A stretch of DNA of 53,308 bases from NCBI GenBank assembly GCA_963204915.1, contig CAUJHS010000068.1:1-53308 (forward strand), written 5' to 3'. The notes below the pieces were generated by a model that saw only the letters and a list, made by a program, of their open reading frames with translations, did not search any database and had not been told where the DNA came from. Of the stretch, positions 24,582-33,206 are shown piece after piece; position 1 is the stretch's first letter; every line of letters starts with the position of its first letter. The stretch comes from Planctomycetota bacterium. GTDB taxonomy: Bacteria; Planctomycetota; Planctomycetia; Pirellulales; Pirellulaceae. Made by a program: the position numbers and the translations under genes.

Positions 24582-24767
24582 CGCCGCAGAATTACTAGCG
24601 CCGCAGAATGGCCTTGGCGTTTGACGCGCCGGTTGTTCCCCTTGAAGCCAGCGTCCGGCCTCGCACGATATTGCTCCTATCGTCGCGATGCAGGACGCTG
24701 TTTTTTTGCGCGCTGGGTTTGCGCGCTGGGTTCGCCAAGTCGTGCTGGCGCTTGGCGCAGCGTCGGC

Positions 24768-26786
24768 CTAAGACAGTTTGGATGCCGCGTTCGAAATCAT
24801 TCCGATGGCGAGCGCCACGCCAAGGGAGATGCTCCAAATCGCATAGTGGAGCACCATCGAATGGGCTCGGCCTTTCTCCCAAAGCTCCAGGCGCCGCGCC
24901 AAGGCCAGCAAGCACAAACCCACCACCGCCGCCAAGACCGACCAGGAGACCAAGTCAATGCGCCATTCAAAACTGGAGGGCGCGGTGTCGTAGGTGAACC
25001 AGGGCGAAGGCATGCCGAGTTGAAAATGCCCGACACGTCCCTCAGCGTTTTTCGTGCTGGATACATGAAAGCTAAAGAACAAGATGTAGCAGGCGCCGTA
25101 CCCCAGGGCCAAGGCGATGTTGACCAAGGTACGCACCAGCGCGGGCAGCGCCATCCAGCGCATCGCCAAGGTTTGCTCTTTGGGCCAGGTGAAAGGAGGC
25201 TGTTCCTCCGCCGGTCCTGCATCGCCCAGCGCCGCCCGCACGTTGGGACGATTGAAATACACCAGGTTGAATACCGTCATCGACAGCCCGACGCTATAGA
25301 TGACCAAAAACAAACCGGTGAGAAACGTCCAGGCGAACCACTCCTGCTGTGCGGAAGGCATGCCTTCCTTGGCGCTGAACTTCACCATGTCGGCATACAG
25401 GGCGGGAAGTTCGTAGCGCACGATGATGGGCATATACAGCACAAACGTTACAGCGCTTAACACGATGGCTGCCAGCGTCAGGCGGCGTCCCCACCAGCGC
25501 CGCTGGTAAACACCCAAGCTTCCGGCAAAGAGCAACACGCCGGTCAGGTAATCCAGCCACGGCGCCACCGTTTGATAGAACCGATAGACGGCGTCAATAT
25601 TCTTTGGCAGCGGCTCGGTCTCATGCGCCGTGGCGACCATCATGATCACTACGGCCACCATCAGGTTGACCGTCGCCACGACCCCCAATAGCCGCGGAGG
25701 CGGCAGCGCAGCCGTATCGACCGGATTGCTCTTCAGCCCGCCCGTCTCCGGCGAGAGGGAAACCTGTTCCTGCCGCGGCAAGACGTGAACGGAAGCAACG
25801 TACGGTTGGCCGCGAGACTCCGCTTGTCGAATACCTTCCAGTTCCGACTTCACCTCGCTGGCGTGCTGGTAGCGCTGCTCGGGCTCCTTCTCTAGGGTGC
25901 GCAGCACCACTTCATCGAGCCGCACATCGACTTGCACTTTGCGCGACGGCGGGGCAAACCGTCCCAGCGGCAACTCGCCGGTCAGTAGTTCGTAAAACAC
26001 CACGCCCAGCGAGTAGATATCGGCCCGGTGATCGACTGTGCGGGCCCCTTCCATTTGCTCGGGGGCCATATACCGCAGCGTGCCCATCACTTGATGGGTT
26101 TGCGTGAGCGAATGTTCGGCGTCGGTTTGGCCAAGGAGTTTCGCCAGGCCAAAGTCGGCGATCTTCACGCGGCCGCGCCGGTCGATCAAGATGTTTTCCG
26201 GTTTGATGTCGCGATGCACAATGCCTTCATCGTGGGCGAATTGCAGCGCGTCGCAAACTTGCGGCACAATGGCCAGCGCGTCCTGCGGCGACAGGCCGCC
26301 GTTTCGGAGGGTTTGCCGCAGATTCACGCCGTCCACGTATTCCATGATGAAGTAGTACAAGCCGTCGGCATCGCCAACGTCGTACGCCGCTTTGCCAAAG
26401 TCATACACCGCCACAATGTTCGGGTGATTCAACCGCGCCAGCGCCCGCGCCTCGCGTGTGAAACGTTCGGCGAAGGCCGGACGCCGGCTGGCTTCAGGCG
26501 GCAAAATTTTCACCGCCACAAGCCGATCCAGCCCTTTGTGCCGGGCCTTATACACGGCGCCCATGCCGCCCTGCCCCAGCACGTCCAAGATTTCCAGTTG
26601 GGGAAAACATGGCGCCAATTCCTGCGGTTTGGGAGGGTTGAATCCTGCGCCGCCGCCAGGGGAAGGCTGCGTTGGCGCGGGCATGCTTTCTAAACCGGCC
26701 CCCATTAAACACTTAGGACACAAGCCGGCCGGCGCGCCGGCGGGAACGACGGTGTCGCATTCGGGGCAACGTTGCGCGTGCGTCAT
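24768..26786 (-). CDS. membrane serine/threonine protein kinase
   Basis: A 672-residue protein from ATG 26786. An N-terminal zinc-ribbon-like pair (C7, C10, C23, C26) precedes a Hanks-type kinase domain at about residues 68-335: LGQGGMGAVYKARHKG, VAVKILP, HRDIKPENILID, KIADFGLAKLLG and MAPEQMEG. Hydrophobic helices from about 370 to 640 make it a multi-pass membrane protein. It phosphorylates Ser/Thr residues of target proteins. An ECF sigma factor gene lies 96 bases upstream on the same strand, the standard planctomycete arrangement, and the two are probably co-transcribed. Confidence 0.85.
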   Translation of the reverse strand: MTHAQRCPECDTVVPAGAPAGLCPKCLMGAGLESMPAPTQPSPGGGAGFNPPKPQELAPCFPQLEILDVLGQGGMGAVYKARHKGLDRLVAVKILPPEASRRPAFAERFTREARALARLNHPNIVAVYDFGKAAYDVGDADGLYYFIMEYVDGVNLRQTLRNGGLSPQDALAIVPQVCDALQFAHDEGIVHRDIKPENILIDRRGRVKIADFGLAKLLGQTDAEHSLTQTHQVMGTLRYMAPEQMEGARTVDHRADIYSLGVVFYELLTGELPLGRFAPPSRKVQVDVRLDEVVLRTLEKEPEQRYQHASEVKSELEGIRQAESRGQPYVASVHVLPRQEQVSLSPETGGLKSNPVDTAALPPPRLLGVVATVNLMVAVVIMMVATAHETEPLPKNIDAVYRFYQTVAPWLDYLTGVLLFAGSLGVYQRRWWGRRLTLAAIVLSAVTFVLYMPIIVRYELPALYADMVKFSAKEGMPSAQQEWFAWTFLTGLFLVIYSVGLSMTVFNLVYFNRPNVRAALGDAGPAEEQPPFTWPKEQTLAMRWMALPALVRTLVNIALALGYGACYILFFSFHVSSTKNAEGRVGHFQLGMPSPWFTYDTAPSSFEWRIDLVSWSVLAAVVGLCLLALARRLELWEKGRAHSMVLHYAIWSISLGVALAIGMISNAASKLS

Positions 26787-26882
26787 GGTAGATCTCTGGG
26801 GTTCGAGCAAGTCTACCTATCTCTAAAGCAGATTTTCCCGAACGTGACGCACCGCGGCAAAAAAAATTCGCCCACGTGGCGG

Positions 26883-27629
26883 TTAATTGCCCAAGGCTTC
26901 AAAGAGTCGCTGGATTTCCTCGTCCACTTCGGCGGGCTCGGCGACGGTTTGCGACACTTCCTCCCGCAGCAGTTCGCGATAGCGTTTGCGAAGTCGATGC
27001 GCGGCCTGCCGTGCGGCTCCTTCGGAAACGCCCAGCGCGGCGGCGATTGAGGCATAGCCGCCGTGGGCGCGTTCGCCGGTGAGCGCGCCTTTGAGCGTTT
27101 CGAACTGCTCGGCTTTGCCCGCCGCCGCGAACTCGTCCTGCAAGCGCGCAATGACCGTGGCCAACAGCGTGAGCGCCCATTGGCGCTCGAAGCAGCGTTC
27201 CGGCGTTTCCGGATCGGCCGGCTCAATCGTCCACTGCGATTCGCTGGCGGTGAAGTCGAGCGTCAAGCGATGGGCGTGGCCGCCGCGCTTTTGCGCATGG
27301 TCGCGGTCCCACGTGTTGGCCAGAAAATTCTTCATCGCCGTAAGCAAGAAGCTGCGGAAACGGCCGCGCTCGGTCGAGGCCGCCGCCAGCGTGTTCTTCT
27401 CCAGAAGCTGCGCGAAGAACTCTTGCGTTAAATCTTGAGCCTCTGGCGCCGGGTAACCGCGCCGGCGAACAAAGGCGTACAACGGATACCAATACCGCTG
27501 GCACAGCGCGGCCAGAGCCGCCGCGGAGCCGGAGTTCCGCCGGTCTCCGGCTTTGGCGACCAGACTCCAATGCGTCGTGGCGAAGCTCCGATCTTCAGGC
27601 GCTTGCGGCATCGCGTCGGAGCTGTTCAT
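26883..27629 (-). CDS. ECF RNA polymerase sigma factor (planctomycete type)
   Basis: A 248-residue sigma factor. Region 2 is visible as YWYPLYAFVRRRGYPAPEAQ, DLTQEFFAQLLEKN and FRSFLLTAMKNFLANTWDRD. Region 4 contains SIAAALGVSEGAARQAAHRL, the DNA-binding helix-turn-helix. The pattern THWSLV at the start is typical of the planctomycete ECF groups that sit beside a Ser/Thr kinase. It would direct RNA polymerase to promoters under control of the downstream kinase pathway. Confidence 0.85.
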   Translation of the reverse strand: MNSSDAMPQAPEDRSFATTHWSLVAKAGDRRNSGSAAALAALCQRYWYPLYAFVRRRGYPAPEAQDLTQEFFAQLLEKNTLAAASTERGRFRSFLLTAMKNFLANTWDRDHAQKRGGHAHRLTLDFTASESQWTIEPADPETPERCFERQWALTLLATVIARLQDEFAAAGKAEQFETLKGALTGERAHGGYASIAAALGVSEGAARQAAHRLRKRYRELLREEVSQTVAEPAEVDEEIQRLFEALGN

Positions 27630-27680
27630 AACGCCTCGTTGCGGCAGTCGCCGCCCTCGACGTGAAATCGACTCTTGGGA

Positions 27681-28556
27681 TTATTGCTCGGCCTTGGCGG
27701 GCTTGGGCGCCTTGTCCAGCGGATGCAGCTCCCAGCGCCGGAAGAAAATTTCGGCCAGCTCGGTTTGCAGTTGAATCTTGCCTTCCCGCGGCTGGGCGTC
27801 AAAGGCTTCGTTCACCTTCACGCCATTCACGAACGTTTCGATGTGGCCGCCTTCGCAGCGCACGTCGAAGCGGGTCCACTCGCCGACGGGGCTGTCGGGG
27901 TCTTGCGGGCCGCGGAAGTCGATTTTGTCTTCCCAGTCCGGATCGCGGCCGAACCAGTTAATGCGTTTGCGGTTCTTCATGTCGAACACTTCGCGCTGCC
28001 CGCCTTGTTTCCAGATCACTTCACCGTCGCGGTCGCGGTCGACTTCGCACGTGAGCGCCATGGGCACGGGCTTCCCGTCTTTGTCGTTGCCGGCCACCAT
28101 GATGAAGTCGCCCATGCCGCCTTCGATGATTTGCACTTCGATCGACGGCATCCAAATGCCGCCGTAGCCGCCGTCGGCGCCTTGGCTATGCACCAGCAAG
28201 CCGGAGTCGCGCGTGCGCTTCTCACGGTTGCCCCAGGTGCGCGGCCCCCATTTGAACTCCAACACCAGGTGATAGTCGCGATAGGAATTCTTCGTAGTGA
28301 CCCCGCCGAGCCCATCGCCGGTAATGTGCAGCAGGCCGTCGGTCACGCGGAACACCTGCCGCGGGTCTTCGTATTTGGTGTCTTGGAGAAAGGTGTACAA
28401 CCCGTCGAGCGATTTGCCGTCGAACAGTTGAATCACGGCGTCTTTGGGCGAGATCGCTTGCGTCGGCTGTTCCTCGGCCCGCACGGGCGCGGCCGCCAAT
28501 TTGCACAGAACCACCCAACCCAACAGAAATGCAGTTTTCCGAAAGAACAACATCAT
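27681..28556 (-). CDS. exported DUF1080 protein (3-keto-disaccharide-hydrolase-like)
   Basis: A 291-residue protein from ATG 28556 or 28553, with signal peptide LLGWVVLCKLAAAPVRAE. The DUF1080 jelly-roll body has IQLFDGKSLDGLYTFLQDT, NSYRDYHLVLEFKWG, RDSGLLVHSQG, IWMPSIEVQIIEGG and a closing EIFFRRWELHPL. Members act on sugars or oxidised disaccharides; many planctomycete copies are exported and uncharacterised. It lies 51 bases from the sigma factor gene on the same strand and upstream of it, but need not be in its operon. Confidence 0.75.
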   Translation of the reverse strand: MMLFFRKTAFLLGWVVLCKLAAAPVRAEEQPTQAISPKDAVIQLFDGKSLDGLYTFLQDTKYEDPRQVFRVTDGLLHITGDGLGGVTTKNSYRDYHLVLEFKWGPRTWGNREKRTRDSGLLVHSQGADGGYGGIWMPSIEVQIIEGGMGDFIMVAGNDKDGKPVPMALTCEVDRDRDGEVIWKQGGQREVFDMKNRKRINWFGRDPDWEDKIDFRGPQDPDSPVGEWTRFDVRCEGGHIETFVNGVKVNEAFDAQPREGKIQLQTELAEIFFRRWELHPLDKAPKPAKAEQ

Positions 28557-28666
28557 GAACTCACCCAAAAGACATGTGGCGAAAATCGATGCCGTGAGGC
28601 GAGTTCCAGATTAGGCTCCCGCAGGACGCTCCGCAACCCTCGGAGCGCGCTGGCGAGGGGTCGGCG

Positions 28667-29833
28667 TTAACCAACGGTCTTTGCCGCGGGCGGTTCCAGG
28701 TTGTAAAACCGTCGGGCGATTTCTTCGGCGTGGAACATCATGAACTCGCGCTGGGTGTATACGGCGTGGCCGGCAATGTGTCGGGCGAAGTTCAAACCCT
28801 GAGGGCCGTAATCGACGAGCAGCGTTTGCCCCTCGCGCGGAATGCGCATGCCCATGGCGAGCCGCGCGGCCAGGTCGCGGCGGCGCAGGTCGGGCTGAAG
28901 CAACCGGTTCAAAGCCAACTCGGCCCGCCAGGTGCGCCACGCCAGCGGATGCGGCGCAAAGTTCGTTCCGGCAATGCCAATTTGTTGTACGTAATCGCCG
29001 CCCGCCGCCGCGATGACATCTTCCACGGCAAACGGAAAGACGGCGCGATAGGTGGTTTCCTCCGAACAAGGTCGATGATAGATGAAGTGGAGCAGTTTGG
29101 CGTACCCGCCGGTGTCCCACCCATAGCGAATGGGCGTTCCCATCGTGACCAGGTCGAGGGCCACATCCTCCAGCGGATGCGGTTCTTGATTCCAGAACGC
29201 TTCGACGCGCTCCAGCAAGGCGCTGTTGGCTCGGTAACCGCCGTAGTAGGGCCGCACCGCGTCGAAGAACGCGCGGCGCGCCTCCGGCTCGGCGCCGAGG
29301 ATATTCGAGATGAGCGCGAACACGTTCCCCCCGTGACTGTGGCCCAATAGCAGGGCGCGCCCGCCGTCGAAGCGATGCGAGGCCAGTTCGTCCAGCAAGC
29401 GAAGCGCCGCATCGGCCCGGCCCACATGATGGTTCTGGCTTGCCCACAAGAACAGGCGTACGGGAATGACGCGGCCTCCGTCGCCCGCCAGAAGTTGTTG
29501 CAACTCGCTGGCGAAGGCAGGCGTGAAGTTGGCGAAGTCTCCGAACAGGACATCGACCAGGGCTTTGTTCTGAAGCCTGGCCCATTCGGCCAACGTCGGC
29601 GCCACATGTCCCACCCAGCGCGCCAAATCCAGCGCATCGGTTCCGGTGAAGGTGCCATGGACGAGGTAAATCGCGCGGACCTCGGCGCGGCATAAGCAAT
29701 CGCCCACGGCTTGCATGCGCCGCGCCAACTCGTCCCGGTCTTCGGGGTTGGGAGTCGCGGGAAGGAACTGCGGCGTGAGTTCCGGCGGGTCCGCCGTGTA
29801 CGCCTGATGGCGAAAGTTATTGCGCAAAGGCAT
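28667..29833 (-). CDS. alpha/beta-hydrolase-like protein
   Basis: A 388-residue cytoplasmic protein. The nucleophile elbow GHSHGGNVF follows a strand (ALLL), and an early VHGTFTGTD provides the oxyanion strand, so a lipase/esterase-type fold is likely. A conserved-looking C-terminal part (HAVYTQREFMMFHAEEIA) holds a His that could complete the triad. Its start codon overlaps the 3' end of the upstream acyltransferase by 17 bases, so the two are probably translated together and may both act on lipids. Substrate unknown. Confidence 0.65.
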   Translation of the reverse strand: MPLRNNFRHQAYTADPPELTPQFLPATPNPEDRDELARRMQAVGDCLCRAEVRAIYLVHGTFTGTDALDLARWVGHVAPTLAEWARLQNKALVDVLFGDFANFTPAFASELQQLLAGDGGRVIPVRLFLWASQNHHVGRADAALRLLDELASHRFDGGRALLLGHSHGGNVFALISNILGAEPEARRAFFDAVRPYYGGYRANSALLERVEAFWNQEPHPLEDVALDLVTMGTPIRYGWDTGGYAKLLHFIYHRPCSEETTYRAVFPFAVEDVIAAAGGDYVQQIGIAGTNFAPHPLAWRTWRAELALNRLLQPDLRRRDLAARLAMGMRIPREGQTLLVDYGPQGLNFARHIAGHAVYTQREFMMFHAEEIARRFYNLEPPAAKTVG

Positions 29834-30563
29834 GACGCGTCACACCGTCTTGCGGCGCGACCTCGCAACTTTCTGGCGCGGACGACAACGCCGCCGCGGC
29901 GCCACGCAGCGTCCGGGCTCGGCGATGACAGGCCTCCATGCGCTGCGCCAGTTCAGCCAGGAGCGCCTCATCGTTGAGCGCCGCCGCTTCCGTGGGAAGA
30001 ATCGGCGCGCCAAGGTCGATGGCAATCTTCGCCACGCGCGGCCAGGTGCGGTGCCGCGGCAGTACGTCGAACGCGCCATCAATGCCGACCGGCAAGATCG
30101 CCGCGTTGGCGCGCCGGGCCAGCGTCAAACAACCCGGCTTGAGCGGCGCGAGTTCGCCGTCCCAGGTGCGCGAACCTTCGGGAAAGATCAACACCATCTC
30201 GCCTCGCTTTAAGCGGCGCAAGGTTTCTTTGATGCCGGCGAGCCCCGTTCCTTCCCGATCGATCGGAATCGCGTCGTAGTAGGCGATCAACCGGCGAAAG
30301 CCAGGAATCCGAAACAACGACTCGCGCGCCAGGTAGTTCATGCGGCGGTCGCTGCATAATCCCACCAGCACCGGGTCGAACGTGCTTTGATGATTCGAAC
30401 AAACCAGCACCGGGCCAGAAGCCGGGATATTCTCGCGACCGGTGCAACGCAGGCCAAAGACCGTTACGCCCGCCAGCCGCGCCAGCACGCGCGAGGCGGA
30501 ATAAACGCCGTGGTTGATCGCAGAGCGCGCTTCTGAGTCGACACGAGCCATTGGCTTAAGCAT
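29817..30563 (-). CDS. 1-acyl-glycerol-3-phosphate acyltransferase (PlsC family)
   Basis: A 248-residue membrane-associated enzyme from ATG 30563. The HX4D catalytic motif is SNHQSTFDPVLV, the substrate motif IFPEGSRTWDG, and PVGIDGAFDVLPR is typical of the C-terminal half. It adds an acyl group to lysophosphatidate in phospholipid synthesis. A start at 30551 is also possible; upstream frames are unlike protein. It lies downstream of the cytidylate kinase, an order common in bacteria, and overlaps the hydrolase gene. Confidence 0.8.
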   Translation of the reverse strand: MLKPMARVDSEARSAINHGVYSASRVLARLAGVTVFGLRCTGRENIPASGPVLVCSNHQSTFDPVLVGLCSDRRMNYLARESLFRIPGFRRLIAYYDAIPIDREGTGLAGIKETLRRLKRGEMVLIFPEGSRTWDGELAPLKPGCLTLARRANAAILPVGIDGAFDVLPRHRTWPRVAKIAIDLGAPILPTEAAALNDEALLAELAQRMEACHRRARTLRGAAAALSSAPESCEVAPQDGVTRHAFAQ

Positions 30564-30856
30564 GACGGAAAACGCCTCCGAAACACGAAGCCCAAAACGC
30601 AAACGACAAGAAACCGTCGCACAAGGATAGGACTCGAACCGCTCCAATATACTACCTGCGGCCCCCTGCGCCACAACTACCCCGGACGCGGTCATGGTTA
30701 CTTTTGCAAACTGGGTTCATCAACCGCTGGTCGTTAGCTCACGTTGAACCTGGTCGATGGAGTTAAAACGGTGTGTGCATCGCGGTTCATGCCAAGGCGC
30801 GCGCCATTTGCTGCGCCGCCGCGTTCGCACCGCAAAGGATGGGCCTTGCGCTGCCT

Positions 30857-31522
30857 TTAACCGGGGTGAGCACGGGTTTGACATTCACGCACGATCGCTT
30901 CCAGCCGCTCCAGCACTTGTTCGGGCGTCAGGCCGTCGGTGCAAACTTCAATGGCGTCGTCCGCTTTGCACAGTCGTCCGACGGGGCGGGTCTGATCGCG
31001 ATGATCGCGGTTGTTCTGATCGGCCAGAACTTCTTCAAAGGTCGCCGTCTGTCCGCGACGGCGCAAATCCTCCACACGCCGCCGCGCCCGTTCTTCCGGC
31101 GACGCGGTCAGGTAGATTTTACATTCCGCTTCCGGAAAGGCGACGGTTCCTTGGTCGCGTCCTTCTGTAACCAGATTCTTGCCCTGAGCCAGCCGCCGTT
31201 GCTGTTCCACCAGGTGGTGGCGCACCTGAGGATTGTCGGCCACGTAGTGAATCGCCGCGCCCACGGCGGGAACGCGAATCGCCGCCGTGACGTCTTCGCC
31301 GTCCAGCAGCACGCGGTCGCCCTCGAACTCGATCTGGGCGGTTTCCGCCAGGCGGGCCAGCGCGGCGGCGTCATCCCAGGCGGTGTTCCGTTTCATCGCC
31401 GCCACCACAATCGCTCGGTACATCGCGCCGGTGTCGAGATAGGCAAACCGCAGCCGCTTGGCCAGTTGTTGCGTGATGGTGCTTTTTCCCGCGCCGGCAG
31501 GACCATCAATGGCGACAATCAT
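30857..31522 (-). CDS. cmk: cytidylate kinase
   Basis: A 221-residue (d)CMP kinase. The P-loop is GPAGAGKST at residues 7-15. Further family motifs are RLRFAYLDTGAMYRA, VTEGRDQGTVAFPEA, IYLTASPEERARRR and the C-terminal ADDAIEVCTDGLTPEQV. It converts CMP or dCMP to the diphosphate using ATP in the cytosol. The length is normal for the family. The PlsC-type gene lies 293 bases downstream on the same strand. Confidence 0.9.
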   Translation of the reverse strand: MIVAIDGPAGAGKSTITQQLAKRLRFAYLDTGAMYRAIVVAAMKRNTAWDDAAALARLAETAQIEFEGDRVLLDGEDVTAAIRVPAVGAAIHYVADNPQVRHHLVEQQRRLAQGKNLVTEGRDQGTVAFPEAECKIYLTASPEERARRRVEDLRRRGQTATFEEVLADQNNRDHRDQTRPVGRLCKADDAIEVCTDGLTPEQVLERLEAIVRECQTRAHPG

Positions 31523-31694
31523 CCTGTGCTCCCTTTGATCGCTGTCGCTTGGCGCTGTGCGTTAAATTCCGCCATGACGCGCATCAGGCTCCAAGTTTAG
31601 GCCATTCGCCCCAGGCTGCAACTCCGCAAGACGATTCCGTAGAGGGATTTGACCGGTCCCAGCGCTGCGAGCGTGGCGAGAGACGCATCTGCCG

Positions 31695-32144
31695 CTACCG
31701 CTTTTTGACCGCCTTCGGGCCAGGAAAATTGCACAGGGGGATACTCTCGGAAGGCTCGGCCAAAATGTCGGCCAGCGTCGTGGCGTGAAAAGCGTGCTCC
31801 ACCATCGCCATGGCGTCGTCCAACCGTCGGTGCAGCGGGCACAACCGCACGCCGTGCGACGCCAGGCCAAGCGGACACTCGCGGATGCGCTGCATGGGAT
31901 CGACCGCGTTGACCACTTCCAGAATGGTCAATTCCTCGGAAGATTTCATCAGCGCCATGCCGCCGTTCACGCCCCGCTGGGAGCGCACAATCCCGCTGCG
32001 CCCTAACTGCTGCAAGATTTTGGAAAGATACGCCGGCGGAACTTTGGTCACTTTGGCGATCTGCCCGGTCGTTTGCGGCTCGGGGGCGCGCTCGGCGAGA
32101 AAACAAACCGCGCGCAGGGCATATTCAACCGATTGGGAGAGCAC
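31695..32144 (-). CDS. Rrf2-family transcriptional regulator
   Basis: A 149-residue winged-helix protein. The opening SVEYALRAVCFLA, the recognition region VPPAYLSKILQQLGRSGIV, and the wing RSQRGVNGGMAL are characteristic. Cys90 and Cys102 with nearby His (ECPLGLASHGVRLCPLHRRL) could hold an iron-sulphur cluster as in IscR/NsrR, which would make it a redox or nitric oxide sensor; a third Cys (C138) is further away. It is divergent from the protoglobin gene, and an inverted repeat overlaps that gene's promoter, so it probably represses it. Confidence 0.8.
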   Translation of the reverse strand: MLSQSVEYALRAVCFLAERAPEPQTTGQIAKVTKVPPAYLSKILQQLGRSGIVRSQRGVNGGMALMKSSEELTILEVVNAVDPMQRIRECPLGLASHGVRLCPLHRRLDDAMAMVEHAFHATTLADILAEPSESIPLCNFPGPKAVKKR

Positions 32145-32232
32145 GAGCGCAAGACTCCTGGAAAGCGTTCACCGCATTGATTTCGCGACATTCCGCCATG
32201 GTTTATCGTAAGGTCCCCGGCGCTCCAGGAAA

Positions 32233-32268
32233 AGTGGATATTGACATCCACTATTGGCCAAGTATACT
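32233..32268 (+). promoter_or_regulatory. promoter with overlapping operator for the protoglobin gene
   Basis: AGTGGAT-N6-ATCCACT (32233-32252) is a perfect 7-bp inverted repeat. It contains a consensus -35 box, TTGACA (32241), and is followed by TATACT (32263) after a 16-base spacer. A related half-site pair (TGGATGTTGTGGTCCA) lies at 32281. The overlap of operator and -35 box suggests repression by the divergent Rrf2 regulator. Confidence 0.75.
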
Positions 32269-32371
32269 GATCCCTTAAATTGGATGTTGTGGTCCAGTTT
32301 TGCATCCCGCCGGTGGGGCGGTTGTTCGCCCCGCCATTGCTTCCCGCCTTGGTTCTCTGTTCGGAGTGTTT

Positions 32372-32974
32372 ATGAAGCCTATCGACGAAAATCTGCTCGA
32401 GTCGGATCTGAACTACCGCTTTGAATACCTGGCCGAGTTCATGGGCTTTGGCGAGGACGATGTGGCCGCCATCCACGGCGCGGCGCCCCTCATAGCGCCG
32501 CTGGTGCCGATTCTGGTCGATGCGGTGTACGATAAGCTGTTCAGCTATGAATCGACCAAGCGGCACTTCGTCCCCCGGCAGTCGGGTTATGACGGCCCCG
32601 TGCCCGAGAGCGTCGAAGCGTTGACCCAAGAGCACGAGATGATCCAGTTCCGCAAAAACCATTTGGCGCGGTATTTGGCGGCGCTCGTCACGCGCAGCTA
32701 CGACGGCAAAATGGTGCAATACCTGGACATGGTCGGCAAGATGCACACCCCCAAGGCGGGTAGCCCCGATTTGGATGTGCCGTTGGTGCAAATGAACGCG
32801 CTCATGGGTTTTGTATCCGACGCGCTGGTCCATGTCATTCTCGGCCTGGAACTGGATCGCGCGACGGAAGTACGCACGCTGCGGGCTTTCAACAAGTTGC
32901 TGTGGCTGCAGAACGACCTGATTACCCGGCATTATCAAGAGGCGCGCGAGCCCGCCCTTGCCGCCATGGCTTAG
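32372..32974 (+). CDS. protoglobin / globin-sensor-domain protein
   Basis: A 200-residue single-domain haem protein of the globin-coupled-sensor type. FEYLAEFMGFGEDDVAAIHG opens the fold, and HFVPRQSGYDG and FRKNHLARYLAALV follow. His125 in VGKMHTPKAG is the likely proximal haem ligand by position. There is no signalling output domain, so it would bind O2 or NO itself or sense through a partner. It is transcribed from a clear promoter next to the divergent Rrf2 regulator, which supports a response to NO or oxygen. Start chosen at ATG 32372. Confidence 0.75.
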   Translation: MKPIDENLLESDLNYRFEYLAEFMGFGEDDVAAIHGAAPLIAPLVPILVDAVYDKLFSYESTKRHFVPRQSGYDGPVPESVEALTQEHEMIQFRKNHLARYLAALVTRSYDGKMVQYLDMVGKMHTPKAGSPDLDVPLVQMNALMGFVSDALVHVILGLELDRATEVRTLRAFNKLLWLQNDLITRHYQEAREPALAAMA

Positions 32975-33206
32975 GCGTTGACATGGCTTAGGCTCCGCCA
33001 CAGCGTAGGCCGGCAAAATGGCTTCGGCCGCCGACGAGGCTCAGGCGCCGACATTGCGTAGTTTCGGCAAACTAGCTATTCTTGTCGCGCTTTCGTCCCG
33101 TCGCATCGGGCAAGCGGTCTGGAACAGGCGCTGGTTCGCGCCTGTCGCCAAGGAGAGGACGCGCGCAAGCGAACGGGGCGAGCGTACCAAGGAAGGCGAC
33201 TGAGAA

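Noticed and set aside
24700-24745. Short direct repeat TGCGCGCTGGGTT in the space before the kinase stop
   Set aside because: Two adjacent units only; no further copies and no structure, so not reported as a feature.
30621-30660. A GGACTCGAACC string resembling a reverse-strand tRNA T-loop
   Set aside because: The stem bases around it do not pair and no acceptor, anticodon or D arm can be drawn.
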